From the NCBI RefSeq assembly GCF_017848315.1, contig NZ_JAFKEC010000002.1:165648-229647 (forward strand): 64,000 nt of DNA. The letters are read 5' to 3'. The stretch comes from Pseudomonas palmensis (GTDB taxonomy: Bacteria; Pseudomonadota; Gammaproteobacteria; Pseudomonadales; Pseudomonadaceae). Each line of letters opens with the position of its first letter. Within the stretch, counting starts at the first letter, position 1. Made by a program: the position numbers and the translations under genes. The notes below the pieces were generated by a model. That model was given only the letters and a program-made list of their open reading frames with translations. It was not told the origin of the DNA and did not search any database. Shown in pieces: positions 53,875 to 62,878 of this stretch.

Positions 53875-54850
53875 ATCTGGAAACGTTCGCCCGGGAGCGC
53901 GACGCGTTGCCACACGATGACGGCGACGGCGGCTCGAAACCGTCCCCCGACAGGCACTGGCGCAGGTGCGTCAGCAGCGTCGCGACCTTGGGCTGCGCCT
54001 GCCGGCTCTTGAGCCACGCCAGGTGAATCGGCAGGCCGTCGGTGGCCAACTGCGCCAGCACCTCCACCAGGCTGCCGTCTTCCAGCTGACGACGAATCAG
54101 CCAGGTCGGCAGCTGTGCGATGCCATGCCCGGCCAGCACTGCGGCCACCTGGCCCTCGGCATCGCCCACCGCCATGCGTGCCGGCATGATCCGACGCTCG
54201 GTATGCCCGGGGCGGGCGGTAGGGAAGTGCCACGGGCCGACCATGCCGTCATTGAGCCCGTACACGATGCAGCTGTGGCGTTCCAGTTCGAGCTCGTTGC
54301 CGGGCTCGCCATGGCGCTCCAGGTACGCGGGGGCGGCGCAGAACACCACGCGCTGCGAGCCCAGGTAATGGTGCCCCACCGCCGCCGGCCAGCTTTGCGG
54401 CCCGCCGATGCGCACGAACAGGTCGATGCCGGCCTCGACCGGGTCCACGAAGCGGTCGGAGAAGGTCACGTGCGGCATCAGCAGCGCATGCTCGCGCACG
54501 CAGGCCAGAATCGCCGGCAGCCCGTGCAGGCGCCCGAAGGCCGCCGGCAGGTCGATGCGTACCCGGCCGCGCGGCTCGGCGTCTTGGGTGCTCAGCGCCA
54601 GCTCTGCCTCTTCCAGCTCGGCCAGCACGCCGGTACAGGTGCGATAGAACGCCGCCCCGGCTTCGGTCAGCGCCACGCGCCGTGTTGTGCGTGCCAACAG
54701 GCGCGTGTGCAGCCGCGCCTCGAGCCGCGCGACGCTCTTGCTGACTGCCGAGCCGGTCAGGTTAAGGCGCTCGGCCGCGGCCTTGAAGCTGCCCAGGTCG
54801 GCCACGCAGACGAACACGTCGATGCCCTTGAGGCGTTCCGAAGAATACAT
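53873..54850 (-). CDS. LysR-family regulator
   Basis: ATG 54850 (MYSSERLKGIDVFVCVADLGSF) gives 325 residues: N-terminal HTH (GSFKAAAERLNLTGSAVSKSVARLEARLHTRLLARTTRRVALTEAG) and a periplasmic-binding-like effector domain (about 90-300). It is divergent from the NmrA-type reductase gene and probably controls it. The last 25 residues (DGFEPPSPSSCGNASRS) are low-complexity and may be an extension. Confidence 0.92.
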   Translation of the reverse strand: MYSSERLKGIDVFVCVADLGSFKAAAERLNLTGSAVSKSVARLEARLHTRLLARTTRRVALTEAGAAFYRTCTGVLAELEEAELALSTQDAEPRGRVRIDLPAAFGRLHGLPAILACVREHALLMPHVTFSDRFVDPVEAGIDLFVRIGGPQSWPAAVGHHYLGSQRVVFCAAPAYLERHGEPGNELELERHSCIVYGLNDGMVGPWHFPTARPGHTERRIMPARMAVGDAEGQVAAVLAGHGIAQLPTWLIRRQLEDGSLVEVLAQLATDGLPIHLAWLKSRQAQPKVATLLTHLRQCLSGDGFEPPSPSSCGNASRSRANVSR

Positions 54851-54880
54851 GTGCCCACCCCATTGATGAATTGCAGTCAC

Positions 54881-54893
54881 TTTACCCGGTAAA
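54881..54893. promoter_or_regulatory. Palindrome in the LysR/NmrA divergent promoter
   Basis: TTTACCCGGTAAA (two 6-base arms around one C) lies between the divergent LysR and NmrA-type genes. It fits a LysR-type T-N11-A site and is a plausible operator. Confidence 0.55.
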
Positions 54894-54963
54894 ACATATC
54901 GCCAATACGCCGTTTGTTCCCGAGTAGCCTGATTCGACCTCTACTGCACAACAGGTTGCGACC

Positions 54964-55851
54964 ATGCACGACACCAAGCCCACCGTCCTCATCACCGGCG
55001 CCACCGGCCAGATCGGCGGCGACACCCTGCGCTTTCTGCAAGGCGACGACACCATCGAACTGGTGGCCGCCGTGCGTTCGCCGGCCAAGGCGCAGCCCTT
55101 CCAGGCCCGTGGCATCCGCACGGTGATCATGGATTTCGACCACGAGCACACCCTGGCGCCGGCCCTGCAGGGCGTCGACCGGGTGCTGCTGGTGACCGGC
55201 TACAGCGTCGACATGCTGCGCCAGAGCAAGGCCTTTCTCGACCGCGCACGCCACGCCGGGGTGCAGCACGTGGTGCACCTGGGGGCCTGTGGCGACGACG
55301 ACGCCACCATCGGTCACTGGGCCTGGCACCAGTTCGTGGAGCGCTATGTGCAATGGTGCGGCTTCAGCTTCACCCACCTGCGCCCGGAGTGCTTCATGCA
55401 GAACCTGCTCAGCTACGACGGCACCCAGGCCGTGCGCAACGGCGTGATCGAACAGTACACCGGCCACACGCGGTTCAGCTGGGTCGACGGCGAAGACGTG
55501 GCGCGGGTGGCGGCGCAGGCCCTGCTGCACCCGCAGCGCCATGCCGGGCAGACCTACCGCCTGGGCTACGACGTGAAGTCCTACGACGAGGTGGCACAGG
55601 TGATGAGCGAGGTACTCGGCCAGCCGTTTCGCTATGACGCGCAATCACCCGACGTGTTTCTCGAAAACATGCGCGCCGCCGGCGCCGAGATGGCCTACAT
55701 GAGCTGCGTGCACGACAACTTCACGCGCATGGCCGCCGGCACCATCCCCGGGGTCGACCAGGTGTTCGACAACTTCCAGGCCATCACCGGTCGCGAGCCG
55801 GTGCGCTGGGTGGATTTCGTGCGCAAGCACCGGGCTGCATTCGCCTACTGA
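54964..55851 (+). CDS. NmrA-like NAD(P)-binding reductase
   Basis: The 295-residue protein begins with the NAD(P)-binding VLITGATGQIGGDTLRFL and continues like quinone oxidoreductase 2/NmrA proteins (RVLLVTGYSVDML, HLGACGDDDA, QNLLSYDG). The atypical SDR lacks the YxxxK of classical members. It may reduce quinones or azo compounds, or act as a redox sensor. Divergence from a LysR regulator is typical of such inducible reductases. Confidence 0.85.
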   Translation: MHDTKPTVLITGATGQIGGDTLRFLQGDDTIELVAAVRSPAKAQPFQARGIRTVIMDFDHEHTLAPALQGVDRVLLVTGYSVDMLRQSKAFLDRARHAGVQHVVHLGACGDDDATIGHWAWHQFVERYVQWCGFSFTHLRPECFMQNLLSYDGTQAVRNGVIEQYTGHTRFSWVDGEDVARVAAQALLHPQRHAGQTYRLGYDVKSYDEVAQVMSEVLGQPFRYDAQSPDVFLENMRAAGAEMAYMSCVHDNFTRMAAGTIPGVDQVFDNFQAITGREPVRWVDFVRKHRAAFAY

Positions 55852-55996
55852 TCGAATACATGTCTGAATCTTTTTGTAAGAGGGAAATGCCAGATTAGAG
55901 GCGGGTCAATCTTCATTTTAAAATACAATAGTGTATGTTTGTGCGCGGTGCGCCTTGCGCCGTCGTGCATAACAATAAAATGAGGTATTGCCCCCT

Positions 55997-57634
55997 ATGA
56001 TCGGGTTGAGACATCTGCGTATCAGCACCCGCATCACCGTGCTGGTGATCGGTATCACCCTGTTTGTCGTGTTGCTCAGTGGCTGGCTGGGGCTGACCCT
56101 GCAACGCAGCCTGCTGCAGGAGAAGATGGCCGGTGTCGGCACTGCGCTGGACACCGCATCCACCCTGCTGGCGCATTATGAGAAGCAGGCCGAGGAAGGC
56201 CACCTGAGCCGCGCCGAGGCGCAGCGCCAGGCGGCAGAAATGGTCAGCCGCATTCGCTACCTGGGCGACAACTACCTGCTGATTCTCGACCTGCAGCACC
56301 GCATGCTCATGCACCCCAAGGCACCCGCCCTGGTGGGCAAGTCGCAGGCCGATTTCAAGGACGTCAACGGCAAGCCGTTCGCCCGCGAAATGATCGACCG
56401 GGCCGTGGCCCAGGGGCGCGGCACGGTCGAGTACTGGTTCCCGCGGGCAGCCGGGCAGGCGCCGGAATTCAAGGTGTCCGAGGTGGTGCTGTTCAAGCCC
56501 TGGGGCTGGGTGCTGGCCAGCGGCATCCACCCGCAGGACGTGCGCCACGAAGTGAACACGGTGCTGCGCATGCCGGCGTTGCTGGTGCTGGTGGCGTTGC
56601 TCGGCATGGCGCTGTGCGCCTGGCTGCTGATTCGCAGCATCACCCGGCCGCTCAACCACACCGTGCAGGCGCTGGCCCGCGCCACCGATGGCCACACCGA
56701 CCTGACCTTGCGCCTGCCCACCGACGGCTTCGACGAGCTGACCCAGGTGGCGCACAGCTTCAACCGCCTGGTGGAGGCTGCGCACCGCGTCACCCGCAGC
56801 ATGGCCAAGGCCAGCCAGCGCATCTCCAGCACCAGCGACAGCCTGGGGCAGATCACCGAGGCGGCGCAGCGCAGCATGCAGGCCCAGCAACTGGAGACCG
56901 ACAGCGTGGTCACGGCCATGAGCGAGATGGTCAGCACCGTGCAGGACGTGGCGCACAACGCCAGCGTCGCCGCCAGCGCCACCCGCGATGCCGAGCAACA
57001 GGCCACGGCCGGCAGCGCCACGGTGCGCGATGCCGGTGAGGCGATTGGTGCGCTGGCCGAGGCGCTGGAGCACAGCCGCAGCGTGGTGGACCAACTGGCC
57101 ACCGACTCGGGCAGTGTCGGGCGCGTGCTGGACGTGATCACCGCGATTGCCGAGCAGACCAACCTGCTGGCGTTGAATGCTGCCATCGAGGCGGCGCGCG
57201 CGGGTGAGCATGGGCGTGGCTTTGCGGTGGTGGCGGACGAGGTGCGCACGTTGGCGCGGCGTACGCAGCAGTCGACGCTGGAGATCCAGCAGATCATCAA
57301 CCGCGTGCAGGCCGGTGCCAGCCAGGCGGCGGCGCAGATCGGCGCCAACGTCGAGTCGGCGCAGCAGCCGGTGGCCGCCTCGGCGCGGGCCGGGCAGGCG
57401 CTGGCGTTGATCGATGCGTCGGCGTCCACGGTGAGCCAGATGACCTTGCAGATTGCCAGTGCGGCGGAGCAGCAGGCGGCCACGGCAGACGGTATCAACC
57501 GCAGCGTCACGCGCATCCACGACGCCTCGACGGTGAGCGCGCGCACCATCGAGCAGACGCGCCAGTCGTGTGATGAGCTGAGGGCGTTGGCGCAGCAGCT
57601 GGAGGAGCAGGTGGGGCAGGTGGTTACGGGGTAG
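55997..57634 (+). CDS. Methyl-accepting chemotaxis protein with Cache sensor
   Basis: ATG 55997 ([19 protein letters not shown]) gives 545 residues: a first membrane segment (about 10-33), a periplasmic single-Cache (sCache_2) domain ([23 protein letters not shown] ... [13 protein letters not shown]), a second membrane segment (about 192-212), HAMP, and the methyl-accepting domain whose hairpin tip reads [40 protein letters not shown]. No adjacent ligand-binding partner; organic acids are usual ligands of this sensor class. No C-terminal CheR pentapeptide is seen. Confidence 0.92.
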   Translation: MIGLRHLRISTRITVLVIGITLFVVLLSGWLGLTLQRSLLQEKMAGVGTALDTASTLLAHYEKQAEEGHLSRAEAQRQAAEMVSRIRYLGDNYLLILDLQHRMLMHPKAPALVGKSQADFKDVNGKPFAREMIDRAVAQGRGTVEYWFPRAAGQAPEFKVSEVVLFKPWGWVLASGIHPQDVRHEVNTVLRMPALLVLVALLGMALCAWLLIRSITRPLNHTVQALARATDGHTDLTLRLPTDGFDELTQVAHSFNRLVEAAHRVTRSMAKASQRISSTSDSLGQITEAAQRSMQAQQLETDSVVTAMSEMVSTVQDVAHNASVAASATRDAEQQATAGSATVRDAGEAIGALAEALEHSRSVVDQLATDSGSVGRVLDVITAIAEQTNLLALNAAIEAARAGEHGRGFAVVADEVRTLARRTQQSTLEIQQIINRVQAGASQAAAQIGANVESAQQPVAASARAGQALALIDASASTVSQMTLQIASAAEQQAATADGINRSVTRIHDASTVSARTIEQTRQSCDELRALAQQLEEQVGQVVTG

Positions 57635-57650
57635 GGCGCGGCAACGGACG

Positions 57651-57766
57651 TGTAGGAGCGGGCCTTGCCCCGCGAACTGGTGCGAAGCACCAGCAGGACC
57701 GGCACAGGCGGCCTGACTGCCCCGCGAGCGCAGCGCGCCCGTTCGCCGGCAAGGCCGGCTCCTACA
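57651..57766. repeat. Inverted pair of 26-bp REP elements
   Basis: TGTAGGAGCGGGCCTTGCCC at 57651 and its inverted partner ending in GGCTCCTACA at 57766 frame a 64-bp spacer containing GC-rich hairpins. This is a REP doublet between the convergent chemoreceptor and porin genes, of a variant different from the 43652 pair. Confidence 0.8.
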
Positions 57767-57797
57767 GGTACCGCGGTGATTCGACGCTGCCAACGCA

Positions 57798-57823
57798 AAA
57801 CGCCCCGGCAAGCCGGGGCGTTT
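57798..57823. terminator. Bidirectional terminator between chemoreceptor and porin genes
   Basis: AAACGCCCCGGC and its exact complement GCCGGGGCGTTT pair around a tiny AA loop. A and T tracts on both sides allow ending from either strand. Confidence 0.8.
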
Positions 57824-57849
57824 GTTCATCTACACACGATGCCAGCGCG

Positions 57850-59130
57850 TTACCAAAGCGCCACGGTGTAATCCACGTTCACCCGCAGCTCGTTGTCATC
57901 CCTGAACGCCGCAGTCGAGGCAAAGTCATTGCGGTACCACGCATGGCGCAACCGCAATGCAACGTTCTTGAACGTGCCGCTCTGCACCACGTACGACAAC
58001 TCGATGTCCTTCTCGCTCTCGCTGCGCCCGCTGCCGCCCAGCGCATTCGGCAATTCGATGCGGCTGCCGTCCAGGTAACGCAGCATGCCCTTGAGCCCCG
58101 GTACGCCCAGGGCGACGAAGTCGTAGTCATAGCGCACCTGCCAGGTACGCTCCTTGGGGTTGAGGAACTCGCTGCTCAATGCGCCCTCGCTCACCACCAT
58201 CGGCTCGGACCCGGCGATGTACGGCATCGCCGTATCGCCGCTCAATTGCATGTAGCCCAGCCCCAGGCTGTGTGCGCCCAGGCTGTAGGTGCTCATCACG
58301 CCGAAGGTACGGTTGTCGACCTTGCCGGCCCTGGCCGGGCCGTCCTCGCCGCTGATGTGGTAACGCACATCGGTCTTCAGGCGCCCGTTCGCCACCGCAC
58401 GGTTGTCGACGAAGCCGACGTAGTCCTGGCGATAGATGTCCTCCAGCTGCGCATGGTAGTACTTGAGCACCAGCTGCTCGGACCACTGATAGTCGCCGCC
58501 GCCATAGGTGAAGCTGTCCGACTCGGCTGCACCATTGAAGCGCCGGTTGGGCGCGGCGACGGTGATCTTCTGGTAGTTGGTGGAATCGCGCTGGTTCATG
58601 CGGTCCAGGCGCCCGCCGCTGAGGGTCAGGTTGTCGATGTCCTGGGACTTGAACTGCACCCCGCGAAAGGTCTGCGGCAGCAGGCGCGTGGGGCTGGCGA
58701 ACAGGATCGGCGAAAACGGTGCCAGGGTGCCGGCCTGCAGTTCGGTCCTGGAGACCTTGACCTTGCCGGTCAGGCCCAGCTCCGAATAATCGTCGCGCGG
58801 GTCGCGGTCCCTGGGGTCGAACGGCAGCAGCCCGGTGCCAGTGCGCGCGGGGCTGGAGTCCAGTTTCAGGCCCAGCATGGCCTGGGCATCCAGGCCGAAG
58901 CCGACGGTGCCCGGGGAGTAGCCGGAAGTGAAGCGCAGGATGAAGCCCTGGGCCCATTCGCGCGTCGCCGACTGCGCCGATTCGCCCTTGTAGTCACGGT
59001 CGAAGTAGTAGTTGCGCGCGGTCAGGGTGGCCTTGCTGTCTTCGATGAAACCCTGGGCCAGCAGTGCCGGGCTGAGCCCGCACAGGGTGCCGAGGGCGAG
59101 GGTGGTGTTGACCCGTTTCAGAGTGCTCAT
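57850..59130 (-). CDS. OprD-family outer-membrane porin
   Basis: The 426-residue protein has a signal peptide (MSTLKRVNTTLALGTLCGLSPALLAQG), the OprD start (FIEDSKATLTARNYYFDRDYKG), the WAQGFILRFTSGYSPGTVGFGLDAQAMLGLKLDSS pattern and a C-terminal aromatic (VDYTVALW). OprD/Occ porins pass amino acids or aromatic and other carboxylates. It follows a binding-protein gene by 32 bp, so it is probably the outer-membrane gate of that ABC transporter. Confidence 0.92.
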   Translation of the reverse strand: MSTLKRVNTTLALGTLCGLSPALLAQGFIEDSKATLTARNYYFDRDYKGESAQSATREWAQGFILRFTSGYSPGTVGFGLDAQAMLGLKLDSSPARTGTGLLPFDPRDRDPRDDYSELGLTGKVKVSRTELQAGTLAPFSPILFASPTRLLPQTFRGVQFKSQDIDNLTLSGGRLDRMNQRDSTNYQKITVAAPNRRFNGAAESDSFTYGGGDYQWSEQLVLKYYHAQLEDIYRQDYVGFVDNRAVANGRLKTDVRYHISGEDGPARAGKVDNRTFGVMSTYSLGAHSLGLGYMQLSGDTAMPYIAGSEPMVVSEGALSSEFLNPKERTWQVRYDYDFVALGVPGLKGMLRYLDGSRIELPNALGGSGRSESEKDIELSYVVQSGTFKNVALRLRHAWYRNDFASTAAFRDDNELRVNVDYTVALW

Positions 59131-59162
59131 GGATCTGCCTTTTTTATTATTGTTGTGGGGGT

Positions 59163-60299
59163 TTATTCAGGGGCATGCAGCAGGACCCATTGCTGGTCCT
59201 GCACGCTCACCAGTGCACGCGCGCGCTGGTCATGGCCGAAATGGTCGGTGGCGCTGAGGTTGTACACGCCATGGGTGCCGACCACGTCGCGGGTCTGCTC
59301 CAGCTGGTCGCGCAGTTGCTGGCGAAATTGCGCGGTGCCGGGCTCGGCACCCTTGAGCGCCGCCGGGGTGGCCGCCTGCACCAGCAGCATGGCGTCGTAC
59401 AGGTAGGCGCCGAACGGCGACAGGCTGTTGTCCCCGTACTTGGCCTGGTAGTCCTGCGCGTACTGGCTGGCGATGGCCTTGGAGGGGTGGCTGGCGGGCA
59501 GCTTGTCCCACACCACCACCGGGCCCACCGGCAGTATCGCACCGTTGAGCGCCTTGTCGCCGATGCGCAGGAACGCGCTGTTGGCCGCGCCGTGGGTGTG
59601 GTACACGGTGCCCTTGTAGCCCAGCCGGCGCAGCTCGGTATGCGGCAGTGCCGCCGGGGTGCCGGTGGCGCCGATCAGCACCGCGTCGGGCTTGCTGCTC
59701 ATCACCTTCAGCGCCTGGCCGCTGACCGACGAGTCGGTGCGGTTGAAGCGCTCGTCGCGCACCAGCGTGATGCCTGCCGCCGGCGCCATTTCGCTGAGCA
59801 CCTTGTGCCAGTCTTCGCCCCACACATCGTTGTAGCCGATGTAGGCGAGGGTCTTCACACCGTTCTGCTGCATGTGCTCGATCAGCGCCTGGGCCATCAG
59901 GGTGTTGGTCTGGGCGATGGTGAAGATCCAGCTCTGCTCGCCGCTGGCGGGGCTGAACGGTGCCAGGGCGATCTGCGCGGTCTGGCTCTCCTTGGCGATC
60001 TGCGCGACTGCTGCCGAGGTGGGCACGGTGGTCGAGCCGATCAGCAGGTCGACCTTGTGCTCGCTGACCAGCTTGCGCGCGTTCTTGGCCGCGGCGGTAC
60101 TGTCGCTGGCATCGTCCAGTACCACGTATTTCACGGCCTGCCCGGCAATCTCCCTGGGCAGCAGCGCCACGGTGTTGCGCTCGGGGATGCCCAGCGAGGC
60201 CCCCGGGCCGGTGGTGGAGAGAATCACGCCGACGGTCATGTCGGCCTGTGCAGCGGTCGACAGCGTGGCCAGCAACAGCAAGGGAAGAATCGGTTTCAT
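59163..60299 (-). CDS. Branched-chain-type ABC substrate-binding protein
   Basis: A signal peptide (MKPILPLLLLATLSTAAQA) precedes a LivK-type two-lobed domain: ADMTVGVILSTTGPGASLGIPERN, VDLLIGSTTVPTSAAVAQIA, AYIGYNDVWGEDWHKVL and AYLYDAMLLVQAA. The set of ATPase and permease genes upstream on the same strand is its transporter. Such SBPs bind amino acids, amides, urea or aromatic acids; ligand unknown. Confidence 0.92.
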   Translation of the reverse strand: MKPILPLLLLATLSTAAQADMTVGVILSTTGPGASLGIPERNTVALLPREIAGQAVKYVVLDDASDSTAAAKNARKLVSEHKVDLLIGSTTVPTSAAVAQIAKESQTAQIALAPFSPASGEQSWIFTIAQTNTLMAQALIEHMQQNGVKTLAYIGYNDVWGEDWHKVLSEMAPAAGITLVRDERFNRTDSSVSGQALKVMSSKPDAVLIGATGTPAALPHTELRRLGYKGTVYHTHGAANSAFLRIGDKALNGAILPVGPVVVWDKLPASHPSKAIASQYAQDYQAKYGDNSLSPFGAYLYDAMLLVQAATPAALKGAEPGTAQFRQQLRDQLEQTRDVVGTHGVYNLSATDHFGHDQRARALVSVQDQQWVLLHAPE

Positions 60300-60347
60300 G
60301 CAAGCTCCTGATATTGTTTTTATGGGTGTGGCAAGTGCTGCGGGGCG

Positions 60348-61115
60348 CTACGTGCCGGTAGCGCTGATCACCTCCGTGGTGGCGGTGGGCGCGGGTGCGC
60401 GGCCCAGGTAGCTTTCGACCACCCGGGGGTTGCTGGCCAACGCCTGGGCGTCGCCTTCAAGCACGATCTCGCCGACCTCCAGCACGTAGCCGTAGTCGGA
60501 AATCTTCAGCGCAGCGCGGGCGTTCTGCTCCACCAGCAGGATCGACACGCCGCTCTGGCGCAGGGTGTCGAAGATGGTGAAGATCTCGCCGATCACCCGC
60601 GGCGCCAGGCCCAGGCTCGGTTCGTCGAGCATCAGCAGGCGCGGTTTGGCCATCAGCGCGCGGCCGATGGCGAGCATCTGGCGCTCGCCGCCCGACAGCG
60701 TGCAGGCGGCCTGCTGGCGCCGTTCGAGCAGGCGCGGGAACAGCCCGAACACCTCGTCGAGGGTCTGCTGATGGTCGCGAAAACCGCGCCGGTGGCGGCT
60801 GAAGGCGCCCAGGCGCAGGTTGTCCTCCACGCTCATCAGGCCGAACAGCTCGCGGCTCTCGGGCACCAGCACCATGCCCTGGTCGATGCGCTGGGCCACG
60901 TCGTGGTGGCCCAGCAACGCCTGGCCGGCGTAGGTCACCTGGCCCTGGCAGGGCAGCAGGCCGATCAGCGCCGCCATCAGGGTGGTCTTGCCGGCGCCAT
61001 TGGGGCCGATCAGGCTGACGATCTGGCCTTCCTCCAGGTGCAGGTCGAGGTTGCGTACCGCCTCGACCTTGCCGTGGTTGATCGACAGGTTGCGCACATC
61101 CAGCAGGCGACTCAT
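60348..61115 (-). CDS. Branched-chain-type ABC ATPase (LivF)
   Basis: ATG 61115 (MSRLLDVRNLSINHGKVEAV) gives 255 residues: Walker A (GPNGAGKTTL), LSGGERQMLAIGRAL, Walker B (RLLMLDEPSLGL), and the VEQNARAAL segment of LivF. The last 15 residues (RAPAPTATTEVISATGT) are a short extension. The start overlaps the stop of the LivM-LivG fusion by 4 bp (ATGA). It supplies one of the two nucleotide-binding domains. Confidence 0.93.
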   Translation of the reverse strand: MSRLLDVRNLSINHGKVEAVRNLDLHLEEGQIVSLIGPNGAGKTTLMAALIGLLPCQGQVTYAGQALLGHHDVAQRIDQGMVLVPESRELFGLMSVEDNLRLGAFSRHRRGFRDHQQTLDEVFGLFPRLLERRQQAACTLSGGERQMLAIGRALMAKPRLLMLDEPSLGLAPRVIGEIFTIFDTLRQSGVSILLVEQNARAALKISDYGYVLEVGEIVLEGDAQALASNPRVVESYLGRAPAPTATTEVISATGT

Positions 61116-62878
61116 TCGACACCTCCGAGGTAGGCGGCCAGCACCGCAGGGTTCTGCTGGATCTGCAGCGGGGTGCCGCTGGCCAGGGGCTGGCCGAATT
61201 CCATCACCACGATGTGGTCGGCCAGGCCCATCACGAACTCCATGTCGTGCTCCACCAGCAGCACGCCCAGGCCCTCGCCACGCAACTGCTCGAGCAGTTG
61301 CGCCAGCGCCTGTTTCTCGCCATGGCGCAGGCCGGCGGCGGGTTCGTCGAGCAGCAACAGCAACGGGTCGCTGCACAGCGCGCGGGCGATCTCGACGATG
61401 CGCTGCTGGCCCAGCGGCAGGCTGCCGGCCGGGGTGTGCAGGTATTCGCCCAGGCCCACCCGCTGGATCTGACGCGTGGCCTCGGCGAGCAGGGCGGCTT
61501 CTTCCTTGCGTTCCAGGTGCAGCATCGAGCGCAGCAACCCGGCCTTGCCCCGGGCATGGGCGCCGAGGGCGACGTTCTCCAGCACGCTCATCTCGCCCAG
61601 CAGGCGCACGTGCTGGAAGGTGCGGCTCACGCCCAGGTGGGCAATGGCGCGCGGCGACAGGCCTTCGATGCGCTGGCCGTTGAAGGTGATCTGCCCGGCA
61701 TTGGGCGTCAGCACCCCCGACAGCAGGTTGAACAGGGTCGACTTGCCGGCGCCGTTGGGGCCGATCAGCGCGGTCACCTCGGCGGCATTCACCGACAGGC
61801 CCATGTTCTTGTTGGCCACCAGCCCGCCGAACTGCTTGAGCAGCCCCTGGGCCACCATCAGCGGCTTGCCGGCCGCCGGCATGCTGCGCCGGGGCAGGGC
61901 CGGCGCGTCATCCAGCGCCAGGGTGCGTGGGCGGCTGGCCGGCAGCACGCTGCGCAGCACCGGCAGCAGGCCGCCGCGGGCGTACTGCAGCACCAGGATC
62001 ACCAGCACGCCGAAGAAGATCATCTCGACGTTGTCGGCATGCCCGAACAGCTGCGGCAGCACGTCCTGCAGCACCTGCTTGATCAGGGTCAGCAACGCTG
62101 CGCCCAGCAGCGCGCCCCACAGGCTGGCGACGCCGCCCAGCACGATCATGAACAGGTATTCGATGCCCATCACCACCGAGAACGGCGTGGGGTTGACCAC
62201 CCGCTGCAGGTGCGCGTACAGCCAGCCCGACAGGGCCGCCAGCAGGGCGGCGATGATGAACACCTGCAGACGGCTGCGTGCGGTATCGATGCCCATCGCC
62301 TCGGCCATCCCGGCCGATTCCTTGAGGGTGCGGATGGCACGGCCCTGGCGGCTGTGCAGCAGGTTGTCGAGCAGCCACAGGCTGGCCGCCAGCAACAACC
62401 CGATCAGCACGGCGAAATCGGCCGAGCCGCTGATCTGCCAGCCCAGCAGCTCGATGTTCGGCAGGTTCTGCAGGCCGCCGAAGCCGCCCAGGCCCGGCAG
62501 GTTGCCGAACAGGTAGAACAGCGCCAGGCCCCAGGCCAGGGTGCCGATGGGCAGGTAGTGCCCGGCCAGGCGCAGGGTCAGCAGGCCCAGGCTGGTGGCC
62601 ACCACCAGGGTGATCGCCAGCCCCGCCAGCAGGCCCAGCCACGGCGACAGGCCGTACTGGGTGGTGAGCACCGCGCTGGCGTAGGCGCCAATGCCCACGA
62701 ATGCGGCCTGGCCGAACGAGGTCATGCCGCCGATGCCGGTCAGCAGCACCAGGCCCAGGGCCACCAGGCTGTACAGGCCGATGTAGTTGAGCAGGGTCAC
62801 GTGAAACGCGGGCAGCACCAGCGGCGCCAGGCCCGCCACCAGCAGCAGGGCCAACAGGGGGATCAGTCGCAGGGCCAT
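61112..62878 (-). CDS. Fused LivM permease-LivG ATPase
   Basis: ATG 62878 (MALRLIPLLALLLVAGLA) gives 588 residues. About residues 1-320 are a LivM-type permease with several membrane segments (GMTSFGQAAFVGIGAYASA, RAIRTLKESAGMAEAMGID). A linker of about 20 residues (ASRPRTLALDDAPALPRR) joins a LivG-type ATPase (GPNGAGKSTLFNLLSG, LPLGQQRIVEIARALCSD, LLLLLDEPAAGL). No stop separates the domains. The one-polypeptide layout is seen in some bacteria; both parts look intact. Confidence 0.9.
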   Translation of the reverse strand: MALRLIPLLALLLVAGLAPLVLPAFHVTLLNYIGLYSLVALGLVLLTGIGGMTSFGQAAFVGIGAYASAVLTTQYGLSPWLGLLAGLAITLVVATSLGLLTLRLAGHYLPIGTLAWGLALFYLFGNLPGLGGFGGLQNLPNIELLGWQISGSADFAVLIGLLLAASLWLLDNLLHSRQGRAIRTLKESAGMAEAMGIDTARSRLQVFIIAALLAALSGWLYAHLQRVVNPTPFSVVMGIEYLFMIVLGGVASLWGALLGAALLTLIKQVLQDVLPQLFGHADNVEMIFFGVLVILVLQYARGGLLPVLRSVLPASRPRTLALDDAPALPRRSMPAAGKPLMVAQGLLKQFGGLVANKNMGLSVNAAEVTALIGPNGAGKSTLFNLLSGVLTPNAGQITFNGQRIEGLSPRAIAHLGVSRTFQHVRLLGEMSVLENVALGAHARGKAGLLRSMLHLERKEEAALLAEATRQIQRVGLGEYLHTPAGSLPLGQQRIVEIARALCSDPLLLLLDEPAAGLRHGEKQALAQLLEQLRGEGLGVLLVEHDMEFVMGLADHIVVMEFGQPLASGTPLQIQQNPAVLAAYLGGVE

